Source: Streptomyces sp. CBMA291
GTDB lineage: Bacteria > Actinomycetota > Actinomycetes > Streptomycetales > Streptomycetaceae
Length of the DNA stretch: 45,912 nt
Direction of reading: 5' to 3'
Assembly: GCF_014596525.1 (NCBI RefSeq)
Contig: NZ_MSJP01000018.1
Location: 1-45,912 of the forward strand
Below, piece after piece: positions 16,635 to 24,129 of this stretch. A program made the translations under genes and the position numbers. The notes below the pieces were generated by a model, which was not told the origin of the DNA, did no database searches, and saw only the letters and a list, made by a program, of their open reading frames with translations. The first letter of the stretch is position 1, and each line of letters starts with the position of its first letter.

Positions 16635-17705
16635 TCACGGTCGACCGCCGGGTTCGGGGAGACCGGGACCGACAGACCCGGGAGCGACCCGCCCGGGACC
16701 GGCAGGCCCAGGACCGGACGACCCCGGATTGGACGGCCCCGGTTCGGACGGCCCCGGTTCGGACGGCCTTGGATCGGACAAGCCCGGTTCGGACGGCCCC
16801 GGTTCGGACGGCAGGGACATGGCCCGCCGGGTCATCGCCGCCCGCGCCGCGCCGACGGCGACTGCCGCGCCGCCGAGGGCGGCCGGGACCAGCCTCACGT
16901 CGGCGTGGACCGGCAGCCGTTCGGCGGCATACGCGTCCTGGGCGTACGGCAGCAGCGCTTCGCCCGCGCCCCCGGCCACCACCACCGTCTGCGGATCGAG
17001 CAGCGCCACCAGACCCGCGAGGGCCCGGCCGAGGGCGTGACCGGCGGTGGCGAGGACCTCCACGGCGGCCGGGTCACCGGCGGCGCAGCGGGCGGCGACC
17101 TCGCGGCCGGTGACGTCCGCCCCGGTGCGCAGCCGATAGGCGCGGGCGAGTCCGGTGCCGGAGGCCACGCCCTCCAGGTGGCCGGTGCGCCCGCAGCCGC
17201 AGGTCAGCCTGTCGGCGTCCGGCGCCGGAAGATGGGCCGCCTCTCCGGCGCCGCCGCGCGCCCCGTGGTCGACGGCGCCGCCGCGGACCAGGCCGCCGCC
17301 GAGACCGGTGCCGACCGCGACCAGCAGCACATGGGCGTGCCCCCGGGCGGCCCCGGCCCAGCTCTCGCCCAGGGCGGCGGCGTTGACGTCGTTGTCCACC
17401 ACGACGGGCCGGCCGATGCGCTGGGCCAGGGCTTCGGCCACCGGTGTCCCGGCCCAGCCGGGCAGGGAGTCGGTGGCGTACCGGACGACTCCGGTGGCCG
17501 GGTCGATGAGACCCGCGGCGCCGACGCCGACCGGACCGGCGCCGCCGAGGCGCCGGGCAAGGTCGGCGGCGGTCCGCAGCACCGCGTCCGGTCCCCGAGC
17601 GGCCGGGGTGTCGGCTCGCGCCTGGTCGAGCACGGTGCCGTCGGGCCCGACGAGGGCGGCGAGGGTCTTGGTGCCGCCGATGTCGATGCCCAGTGTGGCG
17701 TTCAC
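16635..17705 (-). CDS. ROK family sugar kinase, probable N-acetylmannosamine kinase
   Basis: A 356-residue ROK kinase. GIDIGGTKT (residues 6-14) is the phosphate-binding motif, and VVVDNDVNAAALGE holds the catalytic Asp. VAVGTGLGGGLV is the family glycine-rich segment. The zinc motif reads CGCGRTGHLEG at ~170, with His where many members have the third Cys. Next to nanE the likely substrate is N-acetylmannosamine. The start is GTG at 17705, overlapping the permease stop as GTGA. The last ~60 residues are an unusual low-complexity tail of PSEPG-type repeats absent from normal ROK proteins (about 300 residues), encoded by a 15-bp tandem repeat. Confidence 0.88.
   Translation of the reverse strand: MNATLGIDIGGTKTLAALVGPDGTVLDQARADTPAARGPDAVLRTAADLARRLGGAGPVGVGAAGLIDPATGVVRYATDSLPGWAGTPVAEALAQRIGRPVVVDNDVNAAALGESWAGAARGHAHVLLVAVGTGLGGGLVRGGAVDHGARGGAGEAAHLPAPDADRLTCGCGRTGHLEGVASGTGLARAYRLRTGADVTGREVAARCAAGDPAAVEVLATAGHALGRALAGLVALLDPQTVVVAGGAGEALLPYAQDAYAAERLPVHADVRLVPAALGGAAVAVGAARAAMTRRAMSLPSEPGPSEPGLSDPRPSEPGPSEPGPSNPGSSGPGPAGPGRVAPGSVGPGLPEPGGRP
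16711..16815. repeat. seven imperfect 15-bp tandem repeats in the ROK kinase 3' end
   Basis: Units resemble GGTTCGGACGGCCCC, with exact copies at 16741, 16756 (last two bases differ) and 16786, and degenerate copies at 16711, 16726, 16771 and 16801. On the coding strand each encodes a GPSEP-like pentapeptide. Confidence 0.9.
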
Positions 17706-18541
17706 TTCAGCCCCGTATGGGCGAGGCCCTCGATGAACTGCTTCTGGGCGATGACGAACACGATCAGCACCGGGACCGCGGTCAGCGACGCGGCGGCGAG
17801 CTGGACGTTCCACATGGCGCCGCCGTAGGAGTCCACGTACTGGGTGAGCGCCTGCGGCAGGGTGAACTTCTCCGGCGAGGAGAGGTACACCACCGGTTCC
17901 AGATAGAGGTTCCAGCTCTGAAGGAAGGTGAAGATACCGACGGCGCCGAGGGCCGGCCTGGCCAGCGGCAGGGCGATCCGCCAGAACGTGCCGAAGTAGC
18001 CGATGCCGTCGATCCGGGCGGCCTCCTCCAGCTCATGGGGCAGGCTGATGAAGAACTGCCGCATGATGAAAGTGGCCAGGACGCTCGGTGCGCCGAAGAT
18101 CGGCACCAGGATCAGCGGCCAGTGGGTGTTGATCAGGCCGAGGTCGTTGAACATCTGGAAGAGCGGGACGATGGTGACCTCGCTCGGGATGAGCAGGCCC
18201 ACCAGCACCACCATGAACAGCACGTTCTGGCCGCGGAACTTGATGCGGGCGAAGGCGTACCCGGCGAGCGAGGACACGACCATCGTCCCCGCCGTCACCA
18301 GCGCCGCGATGTAGAGGCTGTTGACGTACTGCTGGACGAACGGGCGCCCGTCGAAGACGTCCCGGTAGGCCGAGAGCGTCGGGTTGGTCGGGATGAGCTG
18401 CGGTGGGTAGGCGAAGATGTCGCCGATGGGCTTGAACGACGACGTCACCATCCACCAGGTCGGGAAGACGAAGGGGATCGCGAGCACACAGAGCAGGCCG
18501 TACAGGGCGACTCGGGCGCGCAGCGGGATTTTACGATTCAT
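17702..18541 (-). CDS. carbohydrate ABC transporter permease (MalG type)
   Basis: A 279-residue inner-membrane permease of the binding-protein-dependent CUT1 family, with six hydrophobic helices. The cytoplasmic EAA loop reads LEEAARIDGIGYFGTFWRIA, ending in LPLARP, and contacts the ATPase. A periplasmic stretch after the first helix (SSFKPIGDIFAYPPQLIPTN) is typical of MalG-like proteins. ATG at 18541 lies inside the end of the preceding permease (11-nt overlap). With its partner it imports the sugar handled by NanE and the ROK kinase. The operon has no ATPase; in Streptomyces the shared MsiK ATPase commonly serves such systems. Confidence 0.93.
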   Translation of the reverse strand: MNRKIPLRARVALYGLLCVLAIPFVFPTWWMVTSSFKPIGDIFAYPPQLIPTNPTLSAYRDVFDGRPFVQQYVNSLYIAALVTAGTMVVSSLAGYAFARIKFRGQNVLFMVVLVGLLIPSEVTIVPLFQMFNDLGLINTHWPLILVPIFGAPSVLATFIMRQFFISLPHELEEAARIDGIGYFGTFWRIALPLARPALGAVGIFTFLQSWNLYLEPVVYLSSPEKFTLPQALTQYVDSYGGAMWNVQLAAASLTAVPVLIVFVIAQKQFIEGLAHTGLK

Positions 18542-19493
18542 AGAAGACCCACCTCTTGCGCATCTGCCACTGCAACACGGTGAGCGCCAGCACGATCAGC
18601 AGCAGCAGGATGGACAGGGTCGCGCCGTAGCCGAAGTGATGGAACTGGAAAGCCTGCTGGTAGAGGTAGTAGACGAGCACGGTGGTGGACAGCTTCGGGC
18701 CGCCCTGGGTGAGCACCGCGATCTGCGCGAACACCTGGAGCGAACCCACGATGGTGATCACCGAGGTCAGCAGGATCGTCGGGCTGATCAGCGGCAGGGT
18801 GATGGACCGGAACCGCCTCCACGCACCGGCCCCGTCGACCCGGGACGCCTCGTACAGCTCCTTGGGCACGCCCTGGAGGGCGGCCAGGAACAGCACCATG
18901 TTCAGACCGACGTTCTTGAACACCTGTACGACGATGACCGAGAACATGGCGGTGCCCTCGCCGCGCAGCCAGTTGGGTCCTTCGATGCCGACGGTGTGCA
19001 GCAGGCCGTTGATGCCGCCGTTGGACTGGAGCAGGAAGCCCCACACGATGGTCCAGGCGACCAGGGACACCACGACGGGAGAGAAGAACAGCGTGCGGAA
19101 CACCGTCATTCCGCGCAGCTTCTGGTTGAGCAGGACGGCGAGCAGGAGGGCCAGGGAGAGGTTGAACACCACCATGCCGACCGAGAACAGCGCCGTGGAC
19201 TTCAGTACCTCGGGCAGGTTGGCGTCGTCCAGCAGCTGGGTGTAGTTGTCGCCGCCCGTGTAGTGGAAGTCGCCGGCCAGCACGTTCCACTCGTGCAGGC
19301 TGAACCGGACGACCAGGGCGATGGGCAGCAGCACGAAGACGGCGGTGCCGAGGAGCTGGGGCGAGATGAACGCGAGACCGGCGAGCTGGTCACGTCGGCG
19401 CCGGGTCCAGAACGGACGCCGGTTCGGCTGCCCCGCGGTGGCGGGCCCGCCCTTGGGCGGGTCGGCCACCGCTGTTCGCGGGGGGACGGACAT
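18531..19493 (-). CDS. carbohydrate ABC transporter permease (MalF type)
   Basis: A 320-residue permease with a positively charged N-terminus (NRRPFWTRRRRDQLAG), six hydrophobic helices and the EAA loop KELYEASRVDGAGAWRRFRS, then ITLPLISP. ATG at 19493 is preferred since GGAGAA is spaced 8 nt upstream; a GTG two codons earlier (19499) overlaps the binding-protein stop and is the alternative. It forms the transmembrane heterodimer with the following gene. Confidence 0.93.
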   Translation of the reverse strand: MSVPPRTAVADPPKGGPATAGQPNRRPFWTRRRRDQLAGLAFISPQLLGTAVFVLLPIALVVRFSLHEWNVLAGDFHYTGGDNYTQLLDDANLPEVLKSTALFSVGMVVFNLSLALLLAVLLNQKLRGMTVFRTLFFSPVVVSLVAWTIVWGFLLQSNGGINGLLHTVGIEGPNWLRGEGTAMFSVIVVQVFKNVGLNMVLFLAALQGVPKELYEASRVDGAGAWRRFRSITLPLISPTILLTSVITIVGSLQVFAQIAVLTQGGPKLSTTVLVYYLYQQAFQFHHFGYGATLSILLLLIVLALTVLQWQMRKRWVFYES

Positions 19494-19495
19494 GG

Positions 19496-20779
19496 TCACT
19501 TCTCCAGCAGCGGGGAGATGTTCTTGCACAGGTCGCCGAGGACGCCCTTGACGTCGGCGTCCGGCTTCCACAGCGGGTCCAGTCCGGCGCGGACCCGCTG
19601 GGCGAGTTCGGCCTGGCCGACGTGGCCCGGCTTGACCACGCCCTTCTTGACCCCGGCGACGACCACGCTTTCGAGCTGCTCGTTCTTCAGCAGCGGGTTG
19701 GTCTTGGCCAGGTTCTCGGCGGTGAGCTGGGAGTTCCGGGGCGGCGGGAAGTAGGCCGCGAGCTTGGCGGAGTTCTGCGGGTTGGTGAAGTAGGCGAGGA
19801 AGTCCTTGGCCTCCTTGCTGTGGCCGCCCTGCTTGACCACGCCGATGCCTGCCTGGCCGATCACCGAGTAGTCGCCGCTCGGTCCGGCGGGCAGCGGCAC
19901 CAGGTCCCATTTGAACGAGGCGCCCTCAAGCAGCGACGCCCGGCTGATCTGGGTGATGGTCATCGCCGCGTCACCGGTGAAGAAGTCGGCGGACTCGCCG
20001 GGGCCCGGCATCGCCTTGTCCTTGAAGATCCCCTTGTGCAGGGCGGTCATCGCGTCGACCATCGGCTTGCTGTCGAAGGTGCAGGTCTTGCCGTCGGCGC
20101 TCCAGGGCTCGGCCTTCCAGCCGCCCCAGAAGGAGGCCGCGTTGCCCCAGTCCTTGTACTCGAAGTCACGGATCACCATGCCGGCCTTGCCGGTGGAGCG
20201 GTGCACCTCGGCGCCTTCGGCGAGCACGGTGGACCAGTCCCACTTGCCCTCCTTGACGAGCTGGTCCGGGGTCTTCTGACCGGCCTTCTGCAACAGGTCG
20301 CGGTTGACGAAGACACCGAACGGCGAGGTGGAGAACGGGTACGCGTAGAGCTTGCCGTCGTTCTCCCAGAGCTTGGTGGTGCTCGGGATCAGGTCGTCGT
20401 ACTGGTAGCCGCTGGTCTGCTTCAGGGTGTCGTCGAGCGGCATCAGCGCCCCGGAGCTGACGAAGTCGGCCGCGTCCGTCTCGAAGACCCATGCGAGGTC
20501 GGGGGCGTTGCCGCCGGTCATCTGGGTGGTGAGCGCCGTGCTGTAGGTCTCGAACGGCAGCGGGTCGAACTTGATGTCCTTGATCTCGGGGTGGGTCTTC
20601 TTGTATTCGGCGGCTATCTCGTTGAAGAGCTTCAGATGCGGCTTGTTGGACGTCCAGACCGTCATCCGCAGGGTCACCGGACCCTTGTCGCCCTTCGAGT
20701 CCCCTCCACCGCACGCGGCCAGGAGCAGCGTCGCGGACATCGCGGCGGCGACCGTGGTCAGCCCTCTTCGTATCTGCAT
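19496..20779 (-). CDS. sugar ABC transporter substrate-binding lipoprotein
   Basis: A 427-residue solute-binding protein of family 1 (MalE-like). It has a lipoprotein signal ending in LLLAACGGGDS, and a conserved N-terminal strand, VTLRMTVWTSNKPHLKLFNE. TQMTGGNAPDLAWVFETDAA and FFTGDAAMTITQI are recurring family segments. It would deliver an oligosaccharide or amino sugar to the permease pair. It starts 27 nt downstream of the FAD-oxidoreductase stop, within the same operon. Specificity is inferred from nanE and the GH20 gene, not from the protein itself. Confidence 0.93.
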   Translation of the reverse strand: MQIRRGLTTVAAAMSATLLLAACGGGDSKGDKGPVTLRMTVWTSNKPHLKLFNEIAAEYKKTHPEIKDIKFDPLPFETYSTALTTQMTGGNAPDLAWVFETDAADFVSSGALMPLDDTLKQTSGYQYDDLIPSTTKLWENDGKLYAYPFSTSPFGVFVNRDLLQKAGQKTPDQLVKEGKWDWSTVLAEGAEVHRSTGKAGMVIRDFEYKDWGNAASFWGGWKAEPWSADGKTCTFDSKPMVDAMTALHKGIFKDKAMPGPGESADFFTGDAAMTITQISRASLLEGASFKWDLVPLPAGPSGDYSVIGQAGIGVVKQGGHSKEAKDFLAYFTNPQNSAKLAAYFPPPRNSQLTAENLAKTNPLLKNEQLESVVVAGVKKGVVKPGHVGQAELAQRVRAGLDPLWKPDADVKGVLGDLCKNISPLLEK

Positions 20780-20806
20780 GGTGTTCTCCCTCGGTTGCGT
20801 GGAGGC

Positions 20807-22411
20807 CTAGTAGCCGGTGATGTCAGGCCAGCGAAGTTCGACGCCGGCCGCGGTGAGCTGGTCCTGGAAGGCCGAGAGCAGCTCGGGGTTCTCCCGGACG
20901 GCGCGGGGGCGGGTGTCGTGGGCGAGGCAGAAGGCGGCGAGCGCGCCCGCGGCCTCCCCGATGTTCCACTCGACCGGGTGGACCCGGTAGGCGCCGTTGG
21001 TGATGTGGGTGGTGCCGATGTTCTTGCCGGCGGGCAGGAGGTTCTCGACCCTCTGCGGGAGGAGCGCGCCCAGCGGGATCTCGAACGGGCTACAGCCGAC
21101 GTCGATGTAGTTGTCGCCGCCCGTCGAGGGGTGCAGGTCGATCCGGTACATGCCCAGGCCGACGGAGTCCGCGTACCGCACGGCGCCCCGCTCCCCGCGG
21201 ACGGCGAGCGAGAGGTCCTGTTCGACGACGGTGTAGTCGGCCTTGATCCGGCGCGCCTCGCGGATGTACGGGGCCTGGGCCAGGCCGTCGGTGCCGCCGG
21301 TGATGTCGCCGCGCAGTCGCAGCCCCGGGAATCCGGTGCCGCCGTCCGGGCGGGGCGCCTCGGTCTGCATCCAGTACAGGAAGGCGAAGCTCAGCTCCCT
21401 GGCCCGGCGCAGGTGGTCGGCGGCGTCGGGGACGTCGAGGACCGGGCCTTCGAGGTAGTCGATCATCGGCCAGTTGACCAGGGTGATGTCGCTGGGGTAC
21501 GCGCCGTCGGTGAAGGTGCCTCGGGCGGCGATCCGGCGGAACGTCCACAGGTTGGCGTTGCCGGGATTGAAGCGCTGGTCGGCGTTGACCGCCAGCGGGT
21601 CGTCGTCGGGGTTGGGGCTGAAGTCGTGCCCGACGCGCTCCAGCGTCCTGGGGTGCGGGTACTGCCAGGACAGCAGCGGTCCGCCCCACACCTCGGGCTG
21701 GTAGGACCGCCAGAAGTCGTAGTCCGCGGGCTTGTCGATGGTGTGGTCGCCGTCGACGTGGTCCATGGCGAAGCACACCGATACGGCCTGCATGTTCAGC
21801 GGCTGGGCGACCTGCGGGGCGCTCGGCTCGCCGGTGTCGGCGGCGGACTCGAAGCCGGTGACGTACTCGGTGCCGGTGAGCGGCAGCAGATCGCCGGTCT
21901 CGGTGGCGTCCAGTACGTAGGCGGCGGTGGCGTGGATCTTCTCGCCGGTGTCGCGGTGGGTCAGGGTCACCGCGGTCACCCGGTCGCCGTCGGTGTCGGC
22001 GGCGGTCGGCCGGTACGGCTGGAGGACGGTGAGCCGCCCGCTGGCGCGGTAGGGCGCGAGCATCGCCGAGATGACCGCCACCGCGACCCGGGGTTCGTGG
22101 CAGAGCTTGCTCACCCAGCCCCCGCCGGGGTTCAGTTCGAGGCGGGCCCTGGCCCGTTCGGTGAGCGGGTAGTGCCGGCGGTAGTAGTCGCGAATGCCGT
22201 CGCGCAGGGCCCGGTAGCTGGCCGTGACGCCGAACTGCTCCACCCAGGAATGCTCGTCCGGGGGCACCGCCTGGCTGGTGAGCTGCCCGCCGAGCCAGTC
22301 GAATTCCTCGGTCAGCACCACGGTCCGGCCGGCGCGGGCGGCGGCGAGCGCCGCGGCGACACCGCCCAGCCCTCCGCCGACCACCAGCACGTCGCTGCGT
22401 ATCTCAGTCAA
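20807..22411 (-). CDS. FAD-dependent oxidoreductase of sugar-utilisation type (FAD_oxidored)
   Basis: A 534-residue flavoprotein. DVLVVGGGLGGVAAALAAAR at residue ~8 is the FAD-binding Rossmann motif, followed by TEEFDWLGGQLTSQAVPPDE. AAYVLDATETGDLLPLTG and NLLPAGKNIGTTHITNGAYR, then HPVEWNIGEAAGALAAFC, are typical of the large FAD_oxidored (PF12831-like) family found in polysaccharide-degradation clusters. No signal peptide, so it is cytoplasmic. It is the second gene of the operon, 9 nt after the LacI stop. Standard N-acetylmannosamine catabolism needs no flavoenzyme, so this gene points to an oxidised or modified sugar, or an oxidative cleavage step. The reaction is unknown. Confidence 0.85.
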   Translation of the reverse strand: MTEIRSDVLVVGGGLGGVAAALAAARAGRTVVLTEEFDWLGGQLTSQAVPPDEHSWVEQFGVTASYRALRDGIRDYYRRHYPLTERARARLELNPGGGWVSKLCHEPRVAVAVISAMLAPYRASGRLTVLQPYRPTAADTDGDRVTAVTLTHRDTGEKIHATAAYVLDATETGDLLPLTGTEYVTGFESAADTGEPSAPQVAQPLNMQAVSVCFAMDHVDGDHTIDKPADYDFWRSYQPEVWGGPLLSWQYPHPRTLERVGHDFSPNPDDDPLAVNADQRFNPGNANLWTFRRIAARGTFTDGAYPSDITLVNWPMIDYLEGPVLDVPDAADHLRRARELSFAFLYWMQTEAPRPDGGTGFPGLRLRGDITGGTDGLAQAPYIREARRIKADYTVVEQDLSLAVRGERGAVRYADSVGLGMYRIDLHPSTGGDNYIDVGCSPFEIPLGALLPQRVENLLPAGKNIGTTHITNGAYRVHPVEWNIGEAAGALAAFCLAHDTRPRAVRENPELLSAFQDQLTAAGVELRWPDITGY

Positions 22412-22420
22412 GAATGGTCC

Positions 22421-23431
22421 TTATCTCGGTTCGCCGAGGGTCTGCCCCTCGACGAAGTGGCACGGCAGGAGCCGCTGGAGCGGGGTGGTCGACTCGTCTT
22501 CCAGCAAGGCGGCGAGGAGTTCCACCGACTGCCAGCCCATCTCCCGGCGTGGAATGCGAAAGCCGGTGCTCGCGATGTCGGGGTCGGGTGATTCGGCCGG
22601 TACGCCGGTCACCACGACCGACAGGTCACCTGGCACGTCGACGCCTCGTTCCCGGGCGGCCCGGATCAGGGCGATCCCGTCGTCGTAGCCCTCGACCACG
22701 GCGACGGTCACTCCGGCGGCGAGCAGCGCGTCCAGGGTCTCCCCCGCGGACCGGCCGGCCGTCCGCTCGTGCAGGCCGCTCCCTCGGGTGCCGGCGCGGA
22801 ACCCGTTCATCCGGTCGTCGGCGGATTCCGCTCCCTCTCCCGCGCCGACGTAGGCGAACTCCCGGTGCCCCAGCTCCCTGGCCCGTTCGACCAGCTGCCG
22901 GGTGGCGGCGGCGTAGTCCGCTCCCACGCAGGGCACGGGGCCACCCGCGTCGTCGCGTCGGCCGACCGCCACGAACGGGTAGTTCTCGCTGTTGAGCCGG
23001 GCCAGCTCGTCGTGGGGGATGTCCCGGCCGAGCAGGATGCAGCCGTCGGCGATCCGCAGCCGGTTGTTCTCGTGGAACACCTTGCGGCGCCCGTCGGTGA
23101 CCGGAGCGCTGGTGAACAGCAGCAGGTCGCGCCTGAGCTGCTCGGCACGCTCCTCGATGCCCCGCAGGAACGGGTAGTAGAAGTCGCCGCTGGTGTTCGG
23201 GAACACCGATTCGTAGGTGAACACGCCGATGATCTGGTTGTGCTGACGCACCATGCGACGGGCCACGGGGTCGGCCGCGTACCCGGTCTCACGGATCACG
23301 TCGAGGACGCGCTGTCTGGTCTCGGGAGCGATGCGGGTCGTCGCGTCGGTCCTTTTGTTCAGCACGAGCGAGACCACCGCCTGGCTTACGCCGGCGAGGC
23401 GAGCGATGTCACGCTGCGTGATCCTTGGCAC
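22421..23431 (-). CDS. LacI family transcriptional regulator
   Basis: A 336-residue regulator. Residues 1-50 are the LacI helix-turn-helix and hinge (PRITQRDIARLAGVSQAVVS, LNKRTDATTRIAPETRQRVL); the rest is a periplasmic-binding-protein-like sugar sensor (IIGVFTYESVFPNTSGDFYY). The start is GTG at 23431 after a strong GGAGGAG. It is first in the operon it presumably represses, 9 nt upstream of the flavoenzyme gene. A perfect palindrome in its leader is the likely operator. The inducer is probably the imported amino sugar or its phosphate. Confidence 0.92.
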   Translation of the reverse strand: MPRITQRDIARLAGVSQAVVSLVLNKRTDATTRIAPETRQRVLDVIRETGYAADPVARRMVRQHNQIIGVFTYESVFPNTSGDFYYPFLRGIEERAEQLRRDLLLFTSAPVTDGRRKVFHENNRLRIADGCILLGRDIPHDELARLNSENYPFVAVGRRDDAGGPVPCVGADYAAATRQLVERARELGHREFAYVGAGEGAESADDRMNGFRAGTRGSGLHERTAGRSAGETLDALLAAGVTVAVVEGYDDGIALIRAARERGVDVPGDLSVVVTGVPAESPDPDIASTGFRIPRREMGWQSVELLAALLEDESTTPLQRLLPCHFVEGQTLGEPR

Positions 23432-23464
23432 GGGGAACTCCTCCGGAGGCTGCGGAAGCCATCG

Positions 23465-23484
23465 CTGATAATACGTATTATCAG
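23465..23484. promoter_or_regulatory. LacI-type operator, perfect 20-bp palindrome
   Basis: CTGATAATACGTATTATCAG is a perfect palindrome with the central CG typical of LacI-family operators. It lies about 8-27 bases downstream of the predicted transcription start, a roadblock position. It is A/T-rich amid GC-rich DNA. Confidence 0.9.
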
Positions 23485-23498
23485 CTCGGTGATCAGTG

Positions 23499-23527
23499 AC
23501 GCTACTCGGGCCGTTTCGCGGTGTCAA
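23499..23527 (-). promoter_or_regulatory. sigma70/HrdB-type promoter of the amino-sugar operon
   Basis: On the minus strand TTGACA (23522-23527) and TAGCGT (23499-23504) are separated by exactly 17 bp, close to the vegetative consensus. The LacI-type palindrome follows directly. Confidence 0.82.
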
Positions 23528-24066
23528 CGGTCCTGATCGACTTTGCCAGGGATCTTGAAAAACCAAGGTGAGCGATCGATATATCGGAACACTGGGCGAT
23601 TTGCCCCGCCCCTGTGTTCCCGAGGTGGCAAGGATCCGTTCATCTGCGCACCCGCTGCCAGGCGGGGCGGTGCCCGAACTTCGGCGACCTTCCCCGGACC
23701 CTTGCGTCGACTACCGTCTGTGAGCCTCGCGGAAGTGCGGGCCGGTCGGGAGCAACTCGCCGACACGGGCGGCTACTTGGGCGATCGCCTCCCGGTGGAT
23801 CGCCCGGGAACGCGCCTCGGCCCAGCCCATGCCTGGGCGGGTGGCCGGACGGGCGGCGACGCCGATCCGGCTGCTCGGCAAGCCGACCGGAGTCCTTGGA
23901 CCCGCCGTTCACGGCGGTCAGGGCAGGGCGGGGGAGCGCTCGTCCGCCGCCTGGCCCACCGGCTCGGGTGGACACCAGCGGGTCAGGACCCCCGGCGCCG
24001 AACGCTCCGGGCGGGGTATCGGCAGCCCGCTTCGACCGCCCGACGCCGCAGAGGCGACCGCATCGC
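23528..24066. other. gene-poor region with decayed coding traces
   Basis: About 540 bases with lower GC and mixed codon signal and no gene that I can support. It contains the palindrome CGATATATCG near 23576-23585 and one short open frame with coding character (23711-23830, minus). Long open frames here on the plus strand are Arg/Pro/Ser-rich shadows. Confidence 0.5.
23711..23830 (-). CDS. possible small ORF or gene remnant (39 aa)
   Basis: ATG at 23830 opens a 39-codon frame with high GC at third positions and a balanced, amphipathic composition (MGWAEARSRAIHREAIAQVA, then ARVGELLPTGPHFREAHRR). It looks more like real protein than the flanking frames. No clear ribosome-binding site precedes it, so it may be the 3' remnant of a lost gene. 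The family is not recognised. Confidence 0.25.
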   Translation of the reverse strand: MGWAEARSRAIHREAIAQVAARVGELLPTGPHFREAHRR

Positions 24067-24096
24067 GGCGCCCCGGGGGCTCAGCTCCGGGGCGCC
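24067..24096. terminator. stem-loop downstream of the GH16-like gene
   Basis: Perfect 10-bp inverted repeat GGCGCCCCGG / CCGGGGCGCC with a 10-nt loop, about 35 bases past the GH16-like stop codon. Confidence 0.6.
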
Positions 24097-24129
24097 GACT
24101 CGAACATCACCCGAGAATCCCTCGCCGTC

